From Aerococcaceae bacterium DSM 111176 (lineage in GTDB: Bacteria; Bacillota; Bacilli; Lactobacillales; Aerococcaceae), in NCBI GenBank assembly GCA_015863215.1, contig JACBXN010000012.1:1-64000 (forward strand): a stretch of 64,000 bases of DNA, written 5' to 3'. The first letter of the stretch is position 1. Every line of letters starts with the position of its first letter. This document shows positions 25,785-35,800 of this stretch, piece after piece. Made by a program: the position numbers and the translations under genes. The notes under the pieces were generated by a model. That model was not told the DNA's origin and did no database searches. It saw only the letters and a program-made list of their open reading frames with translations.

Positions 25785-26711
25785 ATGGAAAATAATTTAA
25801 ATATTCAATCAAAAGATGCCTTCCAAGTGGTTGGTGGTCGAGAACACGAAACAGACGTATTAAGCGACAAAACGATTTCCTTCTGGGGTCAAGTATGGAA
25901 TGCTTTCGTCCGTAATAAATTAGCGGTAGCGGGAATGATCCTGTTAGCGATTGTTATTTTAATGGCTATTTTTGTACCAATGTTATCGCCATATAACTAT
26001 GCCGAGCAAACGGGTGCATATAATGTTGGCCCAACTGCGCAAAACTGGTTTGGTACAGACAACTTATCTCGTGACGTTTTCGTACGTTCATGGGTTGGAG
26101 CACGTATTTCACTTATTATCGCTGTTTCAGCGGCGATTATTAACTTAGTTATTGGTGTTACTTACGGTGCGATTTCTGGTTTAGTTGGTGGACGTGTGGA
26201 TAATATTATGATGCGTATTTGTGATATTTTATCTTCAATTCCAGAATTATTAGTAATGATCTTATTATTAGTAGTTTTACCACAAGGTTTATTACCAATG
26301 ATCGTAGCTTTATCATTAACTGGTTGGATTCGTATGGCACGTATTGTTCGTGCTGAAGTAATGACTTTAAAGAGCCAAGAATATGTCTTAGCATCACGTA
26401 CTATGGGTGCAGGTTCTGGTCACTTAATTACTAAACACTTATTACCAAACGCAATGGGGTCAATTATCGTTACGATGACTTTACAAATCCCATCTGCAAT
26501 CTTTAATGAGTCATTCCTATCATATGTTGGTTTAGGTATTGCACCACCATTAGCATCTTGGGGTACAATGGCGTCTGAAGGTAGTGAAGCAATTTTAACT
26601 GCTCCTTGGCGTTTAATTTTCCCTGCGATCTTAATTTCAGTAACGATTTTTGCATTCAATGCTGTCGGTGATGGTTTACGTGATGCATTAGATCCAAAAT
26701 TAAGAGGGTAG
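25785..26711 (+). CDS. oppC: Oligopeptide ABC transporter permease (OppC type)
   Basis: Second permease of the importer, 308 residues. After an N-terminal cytoplasmic extension there is the first membrane helix (NKLAVAGMILLAIVILMAIF), then the periplasm-side segment with FGTDNLSRDVFVR typical of DppC/OppC. The EAA loop is EYVLASRTMGAGSGHLITKHLLPN. It ends FAFNAVGDGLRDALDPKLRG, the standard family C terminus. Ribosome-binding site GGGGAGG precedes the ATG at 25785. oppD follows after nine bases. Confidence 0.92.
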   Translation: MENNLNIQSKDAFQVVGGREHETDVLSDKTISFWGQVWNAFVRNKLAVAGMILLAIVILMAIFVPMLSPYNYAEQTGAYNVGPTAQNWFGTDNLSRDVFVRSWVGARISLIIAVSAAIINLVIGVTYGAISGLVGGRVDNIMMRICDILSSIPELLVMILLLVVLPQGLLPMIVALSLTGWIRMARIVRAEVMTLKSQEYVLASRTMGAGSGHLITKHLLPNAMGSIIVTMTLQIPSAIFNESFLSYVGLGIAPPLASWGTMASEGSEAILTAPWRLIFPAILISVTIFAFNAVGDGLRDALDPKLRG

Positions 26712-26720
26712 GTGAATTAA

Positions 26721-27785
26721 ATGACTGAAAATATTTTAGAAGTAAAAGATTTACACATTGCTTTTAATACTTATGCTGGTAAAAACCATGCGGTTCGTGG
26801 GTTAAACTTCGAGGTAAAACAAGGAGAAACATTAGCGATCGTTGGGGAATCAGGATCAGGTAAATCTGTTTCTGTTAATGCTGTGATGCGTTTAATTCCA
26901 ACACCTCCGGGTGTTTACGAACAAGGTGAAATCCTATTCGACGGTAAGAGTATTCTAGACTTATCAGAAGATGAAATGACTAAATTACGTGGAAACGACA
27001 TTGCGATGATCTTCCAAGATCCAATGACATCATTAAACCCAACGACAAAAATTGGTCATCAAATTACTGAAGTTTATAAAATTCATCAGCCAGAATTATC
27101 TTCAGCTGATGCAAAGAAAAAAGCAATTGAATTATTAGAACTTGTTGGGATTCCTTTCCCAGAACGTCGTTACAACGAATACCCACACGAATTCTCAGGT
27201 GGGATGCGTCAACGTGTTGTTATCGCGATTGCCTTAGCAGCGAATCCAAAATTATTAATTGCGGATGAACCGACAACAGCATTAGACGTTACGATTCAAG
27301 CTCAAATCTTAGAGTTAATGAAAGAAATTCAAGACGAAATTAATGCAGCGATTATCTTCATTACGCACGACTTAGGTGTTGTAGCGAACGTAGCAGATAA
27401 AGTAGCCGTAATGTATGCAGGACAAATTGTTGAATATGGTTCAGCAAATGAAATCTTCTATAATCCAAAACATCCATATACATGGGGATTACTTGGATCT
27501 ATGCCTGATTTAGACAGTAAAGAAGATCAAGAATTATATACCATTCCTGGTGCACCACCAAACTTAATCAATCCACCTAAAGGTGATGCATTCGCACCTC
27601 GTAACCAATTTGCATTAGCCATTGATTATGAACAAGAACCACCTATATTTAAAATTAATGATGATCACTATGTTAAATCATGGTTAGCACATGAAGATGC
27701 ACCTGAAATTCCAGTTCCTGAAATTGTGCAAAACCGTATTGATCGTTACTTAGAAAGAAACGAAATGGAGGGCGCAAATGAATAA
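26721..27785 (+). CDS. oppD: Oligopeptide ABC transporter ATP-binding protein (OppD type)
   Basis: ATPase subunit energising peptide import, 354 residues. Walker A GESGSGKS lies near residue 43, Q-loop IFQDPMTSLNP, signature FSGGMRQRV, Walker [13 protein letters not shown] and switch histidine ITHDLGV are all intact. The C-terminal extension with PYTWGLLGSMPDL and PGAPPNLINPP is typical of the OppD/DppD group, but the usual cysteines that bind an iron-sulfur cluster in some OppD proteins are not seen here (FAPRNQFALAIDYEQEPPIF instead of the CxFxxRC pattern). It overlaps oppF by eight bases. Confidence 0.92.
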   Translation: MTENILEVKDLHIAFNTYAGKNHAVRGLNFEVKQGETLAIVGESGSGKSVSVNAVMRLIPTPPGVYEQGEILFDGKSILDLSEDEMTKLRGNDIAMIFQDPMTSLNPTTKIGHQITEVYKIHQPELSSADAKKKAIELLELVGIPFPERRYNEYPHEFSGGMRQRVVIAIALAANPKLLIADEPTTALDVTIQAQILELMKEIQDEINAAIIFITHDLGVVANVADKVAVMYAGQIVEYGSANEIFYNPKHPYTWGLLGSMPDLDSKEDQELYTIPGAPPNLINPPKGDAFAPRNQFALAIDYEQEPPIFKINDDHYVKSWLAHEDAPEIPVPEIVQNRIDRYLERNEMEGANE

Positions 27786-28698
27786 ACCTTTAGTTGAAGT
27801 AAAAGAATTAAAACAATATTTTGGCGACTCTTCAAATCCTATCAAAGCCGTAGATGGTATCTCATTCAACATTTATGAAGGAGAAACACTTGGTTTAGTA
27901 GGGGAGTCAGGTTCAGGTAAATCAACAACTGGACGTGCAATTATTGGATTAAACCGTATTACAGGCGGAGAAATCTTATATAAAGGTGAAGTCATTTCAC
28001 ATAAGCGTTCAGCTCAAGAGAAAAAAGATTTAGCACGTGATATTCAAATGATCTTCCAAGATCCTTATGCTTCATTAAATCCAAGAATGACGGTTAAAGA
28101 GATTATCTCTGAACCATTTAATATTCATGGTTTATATAAGAATGATGCTGAACGTGTTGAACAAATTGGTAACTTGTTAGAAGCGGTTGGATTAAACCGT
28201 GAACATATGACACGTTACGCTCACGAGTTCTCAGGTGGACAACGTCAACGTATTGGGATTGCTCGTTCATTAGCATTACAACCAAAATTAATTATTGCCG
28301 ATGAGCCAATTTCAGCACTTGATGTTTCAATCCAAGCACAAGTTGTTAACTTATTAAAAGAACTACAACGTGAACAAGGATTAACTTACTTATTTATCGC
28401 GCATGACCTTTCAATGGTTAAATACATTTCAGACCGTATTGCGGTAATGTATCGTGGTAAAATTGTTGAAGTGGGACCTGCGGATCAGATTTATAACAAT
28501 CCGGTACACCCGTATACGAAATCACTCTTATCAGCGGTACCGAATCCAGATCCAATTTCTGAATCAAAACGCCAACGTGTAGCTTACTCTCATGAAGAAA
28601 TTGAACAAGATATGGTCGAAACGCATGAAGTAAGTCCAGAGCACATGGTCTTTGCGACAAAAGAACAATTAGCTAAATGGCAAATACCTAACGCGTAG
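27778..28698 (+). CDS. oppF: Oligopeptide ABC transporter ATP-binding protein (OppF type)
   Basis: Second ATPase subunit, 306 residues. Walker A GESGSGKSTTGRA near residue 44, Q-loop IFQDPYASLNPRMTV, signature FSGGQRQRIG, Walker B LIIADEPISALD and HDLSMV are intact, with the OppF-type tail (HPYTKSLLSAVPNPDP). The start ATG at 27778 is inside the end of oppD behind GGAGGGC, which indicates coupling. A strong terminator follows, after which oppA has its own promoter, so the binding protein can be made in excess. Confidence 0.93.
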   Translation: MNKPLVEVKELKQYFGDSSNPIKAVDGISFNIYEGETLGLVGESGSGKSTTGRAIIGLNRITGGEILYKGEVISHKRSAQEKKDLARDIQMIFQDPYASLNPRMTVKEIISEPFNIHGLYKNDAERVEQIGNLLEAVGLNREHMTRYAHEFSGGQRQRIGIARSLALQPKLIIADEPISALDVSIQAQVVNLLKELQREQGLTYLFIAHDLSMVKYISDRIAVMYRGKIVEVGPADQIYNNPVHPYTKSLLSAVPNPDPISESKRQRVAYSHEEIEQDMVETHEVSPEHMVFATKEQLAKWQIPNA

Positions 28699-28735
28699 TT
28701 AGAGTTAATATATTGACTATAATATATTGATGATG

Positions 28736-28780
28736 AAACCTAATTAATCGAGTTTTACTTGATTAGTTAGGTTTTTTATT
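28736..28780 (+). terminator. Terminator after oppF
   Basis: AACCTAATTAATCGAG pairs with CTTGATTAGTTAGGTT around a TTTTA loop, followed by TTTTTATTT. Confidence 0.85.
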
Positions 28781-28890
28781 TACGTAAATATTGTTATATG
28801 TTAATGGATTGTTTTTGAAGGTAATGGGGTGACAAACTCTAATTTAACGCTAATCTAGCCAATGGAAACTCAGTATCATAAGTGGTGAAA

Positions 28891-28962
28891 TTGTGACATT
28901 AATTATTGTGTTAGGATTATTAATGTGACAATTTAGATAAAAAACTTGAAAACGGTTTTCAA
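28891..28962 (+). promoter_or_regulatory. Operator-like palindromes upstream of oppA
   Basis: TTGTGACATTAAT (28891-28903) and ATTAATGTGACAA (28919-28931) form an inverted repeat with one mismatch. TTGAAAAC-G-GTTTTCAA (28946-28962) is a perfect palindrome overlapping the -35 box. The latter resembles a CcpA/LacI-type site but is one base longer than the cre consensus, so the regulator is unknown. Confidence 0.5.
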
Positions 28963-28974
28963 TTAGGTTATATT
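28946..28974 (+). promoter_or_regulatory. Promoter of oppA
   Basis: TTGAAA (28946-28951), 17-base spacer, TATATT (28969-28974), 31 bases before the oppA start. Confidence 0.65.
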
Positions 28975-29004
28975 TAGGTTAAATAAATTAAAGGAGGAAA
29001 AGAC

Positions 29005-30624
29005 ATGAAGAAAACACTTAAAGTTTTATCTAGTCTTATCTTATTATTTTCTCTTTTAGCAGGCGCTTTCACAGGAAATGTATCTGCTCAAGATGAAAAT
29101 ACGTCATTGGCACTATCGATCGGAGCTGAACCACCAACTCTAGATCCAGGTTTAGCAACTGACTCAACATCAGGATCTGTTATCCGTAACGTATTTGAGG
29201 GATTAACTCATAACGTAAATGGAGAAATCCAACCAGGTGTTGCAGAATCATGGGAAACATCAGAAGATGAATTAACATGGACATTCACATTACGTGAAGG
29301 TACTACTTGGTCAAATGGTGACCCAGTTACAGCCAACGACTTTGAATATGCGTGGAAACGTGCATTAGATCCAGCAACTGCTTCTCAATACTCTTCAATT
29401 TTATACGTAATTGAAGGTGCTGAAGAGTTTAACTCTGGTGAAGGTGACGCTGATGGTGTAGCAGTTACTGCAGTTGATGACTATACTCTAGAAGTTACAT
29501 TAACTAACCCAACACCATACTTCTTAGAATTAACATCATTCTACACTTACTTACCAGTTCACCAAGGAACTGTTGAAGAAAATAGTGAAGCATGGGCTGC
29601 TGAAGCTGGCGACACTTATGTAACAAATGGTCCTTACACTTTATCTGAGTGGAACCATAACGCTAACTTAGTATTAACTAAAAACGCTGAATACTGGGAT
29701 GCTGAAAATGTTCAAATCGAGAACGTAAACATCCAAATTATCGAATCAGAAGCTACAGCAAATGCTGAGTTCCAAGCAGGTAACTTAGATTACGTTGGTA
29801 CTCCTTATGGTACAGTTTCATTAGACGCAATCGACATGTACCGTGAGCAAGGTATTTTACAATCAGTACCTTACGCAGCTATCTACTGGTACAAAGTAAA
29901 CACAACTGACGAAACATTACAAAATGCTAACTTACGTAAAGCATTAGCATTAGCAATCGATCGTCAAGGTTTAGTAGACAACATCCTTAAAGGTGGACAA
30001 TTACCAGCATTAGGTTTAGTACCACCAACAATGGAAGGTTTCGATGAAGACCGTGGATACATGCAAGATGCTGCATTCGAAGAAGCAAACGAATACTTAG
30101 CATTAGCTATGGAAGAATTAGGAGTAAGCGACCCGTCAGAAATTACAGTTAACATTGGAATTAACGACTCAGAAGCTCACTCAACAATCGCTCAATTTAT
30201 CCAACAAGGATGGGCATCTAACTTAGGAATCAACTCAGAAATCAACTCTACTGAATGGCAAGTTTACTTAGAAGAATTACAAAACTTAAACTACCAAGTA
30301 GGACGTATGGGTTGGATCGCTGACTACAACGATGCATCATCATTCTTATCAATGTACCGTACAGCTGAAACTGGTAACAACGATACAGGTTGGGAAAACG
30401 AAGAGTTCAAGAACTTACTTGACTCAGCAACATCAGAAACTGACGAAGCGGCTCGTACTCAAATGTTAGTAGACGCAGAAGCAATCATGATGGAAGAAAT
30501 GCCAGTTATCCCTATCTACTTCTACACATCAAACTATGTAGTTAAAGATGGCGTAGAAAACTTAGTACCAGACGCATTAGGAAACATCTCGCTTAAAGAT
30601 GTTACTAAGTCTGCAGCTGAGTAA
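29005..30624 (+). CDS. oppA: Peptide ABC transporter substrate-binding protein (OppA type)
   Basis: A family 5 solute-binding protein that delivers oligopeptides to OppBCDF. The 539-residue protein starts MKKTLKVLSSLILLFSLLAG and has a signal peptide with a likely signal peptidase I site VSA|QD after residue 28. Unusually for a Gram-positive binding protein it has no cysteine lipobox, so it should not be lipid-anchored. Family landmarks are EPPTLDPG, GLTHNVNGEIQPGVAESWE and TWTFTLREGTTWSNGDPVTANDFEYAWKR. Codon use is strongly biased (C-ending AAC, TAC, TTC; GAA, CAA), as expected for a highly expressed gene. It is transcribed from its own promoter after the oppF terminator. Confidence 0.92.
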   Translation: MKKTLKVLSSLILLFSLLAGAFTGNVSAQDENTSLALSIGAEPPTLDPGLATDSTSGSVIRNVFEGLTHNVNGEIQPGVAESWETSEDELTWTFTLREGTTWSNGDPVTANDFEYAWKRALDPATASQYSSILYVIEGAEEFNSGEGDADGVAVTAVDDYTLEVTLTNPTPYFLELTSFYTYLPVHQGTVEENSEAWAAEAGDTYVTNGPYTLSEWNHNANLVLTKNAEYWDAENVQIENVNIQIIESEATANAEFQAGNLDYVGTPYGTVSLDAIDMYREQGILQSVPYAAIYWYKVNTTDETLQNANLRKALALAIDRQGLVDNILKGGQLPALGLVPPTMEGFDEDRGYMQDAAFEEANEYLALAMEELGVSDPSEITVNIGINDSEAHSTIAQFIQQGWASNLGINSEINSTEWQVYLEELQNLNYQVGRMGWIADYNDASSFLSMYRTAETGNNDTGWENEEFKNLLDSATSETDEAARTQMLVDAEAIMMEEMPVIPIYFYTSNYVVKDGVENLVPDALGNISLKDVTKSAAE

Positions 30625-30671
30625 TATGTAGTTTAATTCTAATTAGTTTAGAATTATTTAACTACTAATAT

Positions 30672-30733
30672 CTCCGCATGTGAGGCCGTAAGGCACTGAA
30701 GTGCCAACGGACTCAGCAACTAAAACTGCGGAG
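30672..30733. repeat. Stand-alone hairpin module related to L2 inserts
   Basis: The stem CTCCGCA/TGCGGAG encloses GTAAGGCACT-GA-AGTGCC, the same module found inside the L2 copies at 12.24 and 20.88 kb. Confidence 0.6.
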
Positions 30734-30755
30734 TAATAATTTTACATCCTAAGCA

Positions 30756-30792
30756 TACAGCACTGACGCGATCGCGTTGGTGCTGTTTTTTG
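30756..30792 (+). terminator. Terminator after oppA
   Basis: ACAGCAC..GACGCG-AT-CGCGTTGGTGCTGT followed by TTTTTTG. The centre CGCGATCGCG is a full palindrome. Confidence 0.8.
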
Positions 30793-30830
30793 TTTGAATA
30801 TTCAGCAAAATATGCTGGTTTGATGTTGTA

Positions 30831-30974
30831 TCGGGTAACAACTTTTAAAAACCTCAGAGTTGTTACTCGAAATACTAAGTATTGGGTAACAACTTTTAAA
30901 AACCTCAGAGTTGTTACTCGAAATGCTATGTATCGGGTAACAACTATTTAAGCACTGAGAGTTGTTCCCCGATA
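30831..30974 (+). repeat. 51-bp tandem hairpin array A
   Basis: Three units start at 30831, 30882 and 30933. Each has GGGTAACAACTTTT and GAGTTGTTACTC, which pair (the last is slightly altered). The period is exactly 51. The sequence is related to array B at 20.7 kb. Confidence 0.85.
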
Positions 30975-31090
30975 AAACAATATGAAAAGAGGCAATTGGA
31001 AAGTTCGCGGTTCAATCCCATAACAATCCTCAAATATGGATGATATGCAGAAAGTTTGATGATAAATCTGAAAACATTCCAAATATAGCC

Positions 31091-31191
31091 GATAATTTCC
31101 TTCTGAAATTATCTCCATCTTCAGCAGGAAGCCCTTAGGCCCATGCCTAAGGCCAGAATTAATTCGTAAGGAAGAGTCGCCAGGGCGACTC
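31091..31191 (+). repeat. S element copy 6
   Basis: GATAATTTC/GAAATTATC (31091-31113), GCCTTAGGC-type middle hairpin (GCCCTTAGGC/GCCTAAGGC, 31131-31153) and GAGTCGC/GCGACTC (31174-31191). The first two stems differ from the consensus by paired changes. Confidence 0.75.
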
Positions 31192-31389
31192 AATAATCAA
31201 CTCCACAGTTCCTAGCTCAATCATCAATGCATAGATAATTATTCTATCCATCCTGCGACGGATGTGAGTGAGTTAAATTCGGTATATAATTAATTTACAG
31301 TCAATAGACTGCGCAATTATCCAAATAAATACATAAAGAGTGAACAGCAAATAAACAACAAACAGTTCACATACAAAAGGAGAGATTAA

Positions 31390-31872
31390 TTGATTACGAA
31401 TTTAAATTTTTGGCAGGCAGTAGTTAAACGTTGGTGGAGCAATCTGTGGCTTTATACAAATGTGCAATTCAAAACGATAGGGATCGCATTTGTCTTATTA
31501 TGGCTAGGGTTAAGCGGATTAGGATATCCGTGGGCATGGCTAATCGCGATTGGGATTAGCTTGCTGGATGCCTTACCTGTTTTAGGTTCTGGGGTAGTCT
31601 TTATCCCTTGGGTGCTCTTTGAGTGGTTGACCGGTGATACGAGTCAAGGTTGGTGGCTACTTGCACTATATCTAGTCCTAGAACTGACTCAACAATTGTT
31701 GGAACCAATCCTTCTTGGTAAAGATCTTGAATTACCATTTTGGCTTCCGTTAGTTATTACAATTGGGAGTACCATTGTTTTTAATATATTCGGGATCGTG
31801 ATTGCAGCCCTGATCATTCCGTTAATTGCAGCTTACCGTCAAGTGGCAAAAGAGTATAGACAAAGATTTTAA
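31390..31872 (+). CDS. Half-length AI-2E/YtvI-family membrane protein
   Basis: A 160-residue membrane protein that matches only the C-terminal half of the AI-2E transporter family (PF01594, normally about 350 residues). It has the segment PWAWLIAIGISLLDALPVLGSGVVFIPW, then LELTQQLLEPILLGKDLELPFWLPL, and closes with a GIVIAALIIPLI helix. The start is TTG at 31390, preceded by AAAGGAGAG at a five-base gap; a stop codon (TAA) lies immediately before it in frame, so no longer protein is possible. The good ribosome-binding site and its own terminator suggest it is expressed. Whether it is a functional small protein or a remnant is open; transport of AI-2 should not be assumed. Confidence 0.7.
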   Translation: MITNLNFWQAVVKRWWSNLWLYTNVQFKTIGIAFVLLWLGLSGLGYPWAWLIAIGISLLDALPVLGSGVVFIPWVLFEWLTGDTSQGWWLLALYLVLELTQQLLEPILLGKDLELPFWLPLVITIGSTIVFNIFGIVIAALIIPLIAAYRQVAKEYRQRF

Positions 31873-31878
31873 AAGACT

Positions 31879-31920
31879 AGCATACAATCAATGTTAACGC
31901 ATTGACTGTATGCTTTTTTA
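31879..31920 (+). terminator. Terminator after the AI-2E-like gene
   Basis: AGCATACA-ATCAATG pairs with CATTGA-TGTATGCT around TTAACG, followed by TTTTTTA. Confidence 0.8.
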
Positions 31921-31968
31921 ATTATAGAAGCAGTATTCCCACACAATTATTAGAGTTTTAAGTAACAA

Positions 31969-31997
31969 TTGTTCAAATGATTTTTTAATGGTAAAAT
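31969..31997 (+). promoter_or_regulatory. Promoter of rnc-smc
   Basis: TTGTTC (31969-31974), 17-base spacer ending in TGG, TAAAAT (31992-31997). The same boxes and the downstream ATAGCAT recur before the HAD gene (43345). The leader to rnc would be about 150 bases. Confidence 0.6.
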
Positions 31998-32150
31998 GTT
32001 ATAGCATTGCACAGTTATAAAAGGGTTTTCAAATTAAGTTATGTACGGTTTTTTCAAAGATTTGACGTGATTTTTGAAGAGTACGTAAATAGCTGAGGAA
32101 TACTTTTAAAAAGGGTGTAATGTCTTAGAGAATTTTTTGAGGAGACAGAG

Positions 32151-32861
32151 ATGACACTGATTAATAAGATTGAACAGAAATTGAACGTGAAGGTGAATCG
32201 GCCGGAGTTAATTCATACGGCATTTAGGCATTCATCTTATGCCAATGAGCAAAAGCATCACCATACTGAAAATAACGAACGTCTGGAATTTTTGGGGGAT
32301 GCGGTGTTGGAGATGGTGACGAGTGACTATCTTTACGCGTATTATAAACAGGAGCCGGAAGGGTTCTTATCAAGAATGCGTGCCAGTTTAGTGCGTGAAG
32401 AGAGTTTGGCATTTTTAGCGAAACGAAATCATTTTGACGAATATATTAAATTGGGTCACGGTGAGGAAGCAAATGGTGGGCGTGAGCGGAATTCGATTCT
32501 GGCTGATTGCTTTGAGGCATTTTTGGGTGCGATTTATTTAGATCAAGGCTATGACACCGCAAAGCAATTTCTTCATGAAGAATTGTTAAATAACCATAAA
32601 GCATTATTAACCGATGATAAGCATGATTATAAAACGGCGATTCAGGAAAGATTGCAGCAAAAGGGGAGTGTCTTAATTCAATATAAATTATTGAGTCAAA
32701 CAGGACCGGCTCATAATCAAACGTTTGAATCGGGGCTTTATGTTAATGATCAATTAATTTCTTCCGGTACAGGAAAAACGAAGAAATTGTCAGAGCGACA
32801 AGCAGCTAAGAAAGCATTCGAATTCGTAGACGAGAAAGGTAATATTCATGTATCTAAGTAG
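32151..32861 (+). CDS. rnc: Ribonuclease III
   Basis: RNase III cuts double-stranded RNA, including rRNA precursors. The 236-residue protein has the catalytic signature NERLEFLGDAVLEMV near residues 41-55, the second acidic motif DCFEAFLGAIYLD near 119, and a C-terminal double-stranded RNA-binding domain (about 158-230, starting DYKTAIQERLQQKG). The ATG at 32151 follows GAGGAGACAG. It overlaps smc by 14 bases, a conserved pairing. In this genome it could also act on the many hairpin repeats if they are transcribed, which is inference only. The first 200 bases use many G-ending codons. Confidence 0.96.
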   Translation: MTLINKIEQKLNVKVNRPELIHTAFRHSSYANEQKHHHTENNERLEFLGDAVLEMVTSDYLYAYYKQEPEGFLSRMRASLVREESLAFLAKRNHFDEYIKLGHGEEANGGRERNSILADCFEAFLGAIYLDQGYDTAKQFLHEELLNNHKALLTDDKHDYKTAIQERLQQKGSVLIQYKLLSQTGPAHNQTFESGLYVNDQLISSGTGKTKKLSERQAAKKAFEFVDEKGNIHVSK

Positions 32862-35800
32862 AGTAGAAATGACAGGTTTTAAATCATTTGCGGATAAAAC
32901 GGTCATCGAATTTGATAAGGGAATGACCGCAGTTGTGGGTCCTAACGGGAGTGGAAAGAGTAATCTTTCCGAAGCGATTCGTTGGGTTCTCGGTGAACAA
33001 TCGGCTAAGAGTTTGCGTGGGAGTCGTATGGAAGATGTTATCTTTAATGGGACTCAAGAACGTAAACCGGTTAATATCGCTAAAGTGACCCTCGTTTTAA
33101 ATAATGAGGATCGTTATTTGGATTATGATTATAGCGAAATCAGCATTTCTCGTAGTTATAATCGAAATGGTGATAGTGAGTATTTAATTAATAATGAATC
33201 GGTTCGATTGAAAGATATCGTCGATTTACTCCTTGACTCGGGATTAGGGAAAAATTCATTCTCTATTATCTCACAGGGACAAGTTGAACAGATTTTCTTA
33301 AATAAACCAGAGGAACGTCGTGTTATTTTCGAAGAAGCGGCCGGTGTTCAAAAGTATCAATACCGAAAAAACGAAGCGGCGCGTAAATTAGCGCGGTCGA
33401 GTGATAATTTAAGTCGGGTTAAGGATATTATTCATGAAATTGAACAACAATTAAAACCACTATCTAAACAACGTGAGACAGCTTTGATTTATCAAGAGAA
33501 AAAAGCAATCTTAAAGGAAGTAGAAATTTCTCTATATACCTATCAAATTAGAGAGTATCAACAAGATTATCAGCAAAATAATGCCGCACTTGAACAGATT
33601 GAAGCAGAATTAGAACAATTAGAAGCCGACGTGAATAAATATAATCAAGAACTTCATGGTGCAAAAAATCGTCAAACTGATTTAACAAAAGAATTAGACC
33701 AGACGACCGATGCTTATCAATCTTCGATTCAAAATATCGAGCAATTAAAGTCGAATTATAAGATGAAGAATCAAGAGCGCCAATTTAATGAAACACAATT
33801 AGCGACACAAGAAAGTCAATTGGCTAAAGAACAAGCTGAAATTGAAAGACAACAAGAAGCTTTAGAGACAGCTGAAGAAGCATTAAACACTAGACAAAAA
33901 GCGCAAGATACTTTAAATAGTGAGATTGAAATGTTGTTAGCTTCTAAAGAGCGTTTAGAAGCGTCACAAAGCTTTAGTCAAGAAGAGTGGCAAGCGAATT
34001 TAATTGATTGGCATCAGAAAAAGGCGAACTATTCCAACCAGATTAATCAATTAACGCAAACGATTGAGGATAATGAAAAGCGGAGTAATCGCTTAACGAC
34101 TGCACTTGATACAGACACACAAAACGTTGATCAATTAAAAGCAGATTACAATGATAAAGCTTCAATCCTCGAAGAAATTAATCAACAATATGATGAAAAA
34201 TCAAGCATCATTCAACAGTTAGAAACCAATTTAAACCAAACAGATCAGCGTCGTAATCAGTTGAAACAACAATTATTTAACGCTGAACGGAGTTTCCAAC
34301 AATTACAGAGCAAACGCCATTATCTACAACAAGCTCAGTCGAATTATGAAGGCTATTATGGCGGAGTTCGTTCTGTGATGCAACAAGCCGAACGCATTGG
34401 CGGCATTACGGGTCCAGTTGCGGATGTGATTCAAGTACCGGCACAATTTCAAACAGCGATTGATACGGCACTGGGTGGTTCAGCCCAACATATTATTGTT
34501 GACGATGACCAAGCAGCTAAAAGAGCGATCCAACATTTAAGACAAAACCGAGCGGGTCGGGCAACGATGTTACCGCGGACCAATATTAAACCGCGCCAGC
34601 TGCAAGGGAATTTATATCAAACTGTTTCAGGAATGCCAGGATTTATTCGATTAGCAAATGAATTAGTTCAAACAGAACCCGCTAACCAAGCAATTGTTGA
34701 TAATTTACTGGGGATGACGGTGGTTGCTGAAACGATTGATCAAGCTCAACAAATGGCTCGAACTACCGGACACCGCGTTCGGATTGTGACATTAGACGGT
34801 GATATTTTAATGCCAGGTGGAGCAATTACAGGTGGACGTCAGAAGAACCAACAACAATCACTCTTGAAACGTCAGCAAGAATTAGAACAAATGGAACAAC
34901 AAGTTCAAGAATCTGGACAAGCCTTTAAACAACTCGAAGCGCAGTGGCACCAGTTAGATCAAGGTGATCAACAAAGCCGTCAGCAATTAGAGTCAGTGCG
35001 TCAGGAATTAATGACCGTAGATGGTAAGAGGCAAGAACAGCGCCTTATTCAGCAGACCGCATATAATGAATGGCAAACAGCTAAGAAACAAATCATTATT
35101 AATCAATCTGATTTGAAAGAAATCACCCAAGACTTAGTTCAAAATAAAGCCGATATTGAAAAAGCGGAACAAAATTATATTCAAGCTGATAAAACCATCG
35201 AGCGAATTAATGAGGAAATGAAGACGGCGTCTTCTAGTCAGCAAGAACGCTCGGCAGAAATTCAAAAATTAAGTGAACAATTAGCAGACTTAAGACGAGA
35301 CCAAGCCGTTGGTGAGGCGGAGTTAAAACAAAGTCGTCAAGAAGTAAAACGACTCAAAGATAGTGTCAGCCAAATTCAACTAACAGTCAGTGAATTAGCT
35401 GATACAATTGTCACGATAACTGCAAAAATTGAGAAATCAAATCATGAAATGTCAGTCATTCAAACTGAATTAGACGGCATCGAGTCAGATCAGTCTGTTT
35501 CACCTGAATTAGTGGATTCATTACGCCGTGAGCGTGAAGAATTGAATCAATCGATTGGTGACTTAGAAAATAAAGTGGATAGCTTATCGAAACAATTACA
35601 GCAGGCTTATCGTAAACAAACAAAATTTGAGTCACAAAATGAAAAGTTTCAAGCCTTTATTGATAATCAGTTAGAATATTTAAACCAAGAATATCAGATG
35701 AGCTATGAAGCGGCAGCCGAACATGCTCGTGAGCTGGAGAATACCGAGCAAACGAAGAAAACGGTCAATACTTTACGTAGAGAAATTGAACAATTAGGGC

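Noticed and set aside
28946-28962. CcpA cre site overlapping the oppA -35
   Set aside because: The palindrome has five bases between CG and CA where the consensus has four; I keep it only as an unassigned operator.
30766-30775. HIP1-like octamer GCGATCGC
   Set aside because: One occurrence at the tip of a terminator stem (another in an S hairpin at 52.25 kb) is explained by the palindromes.
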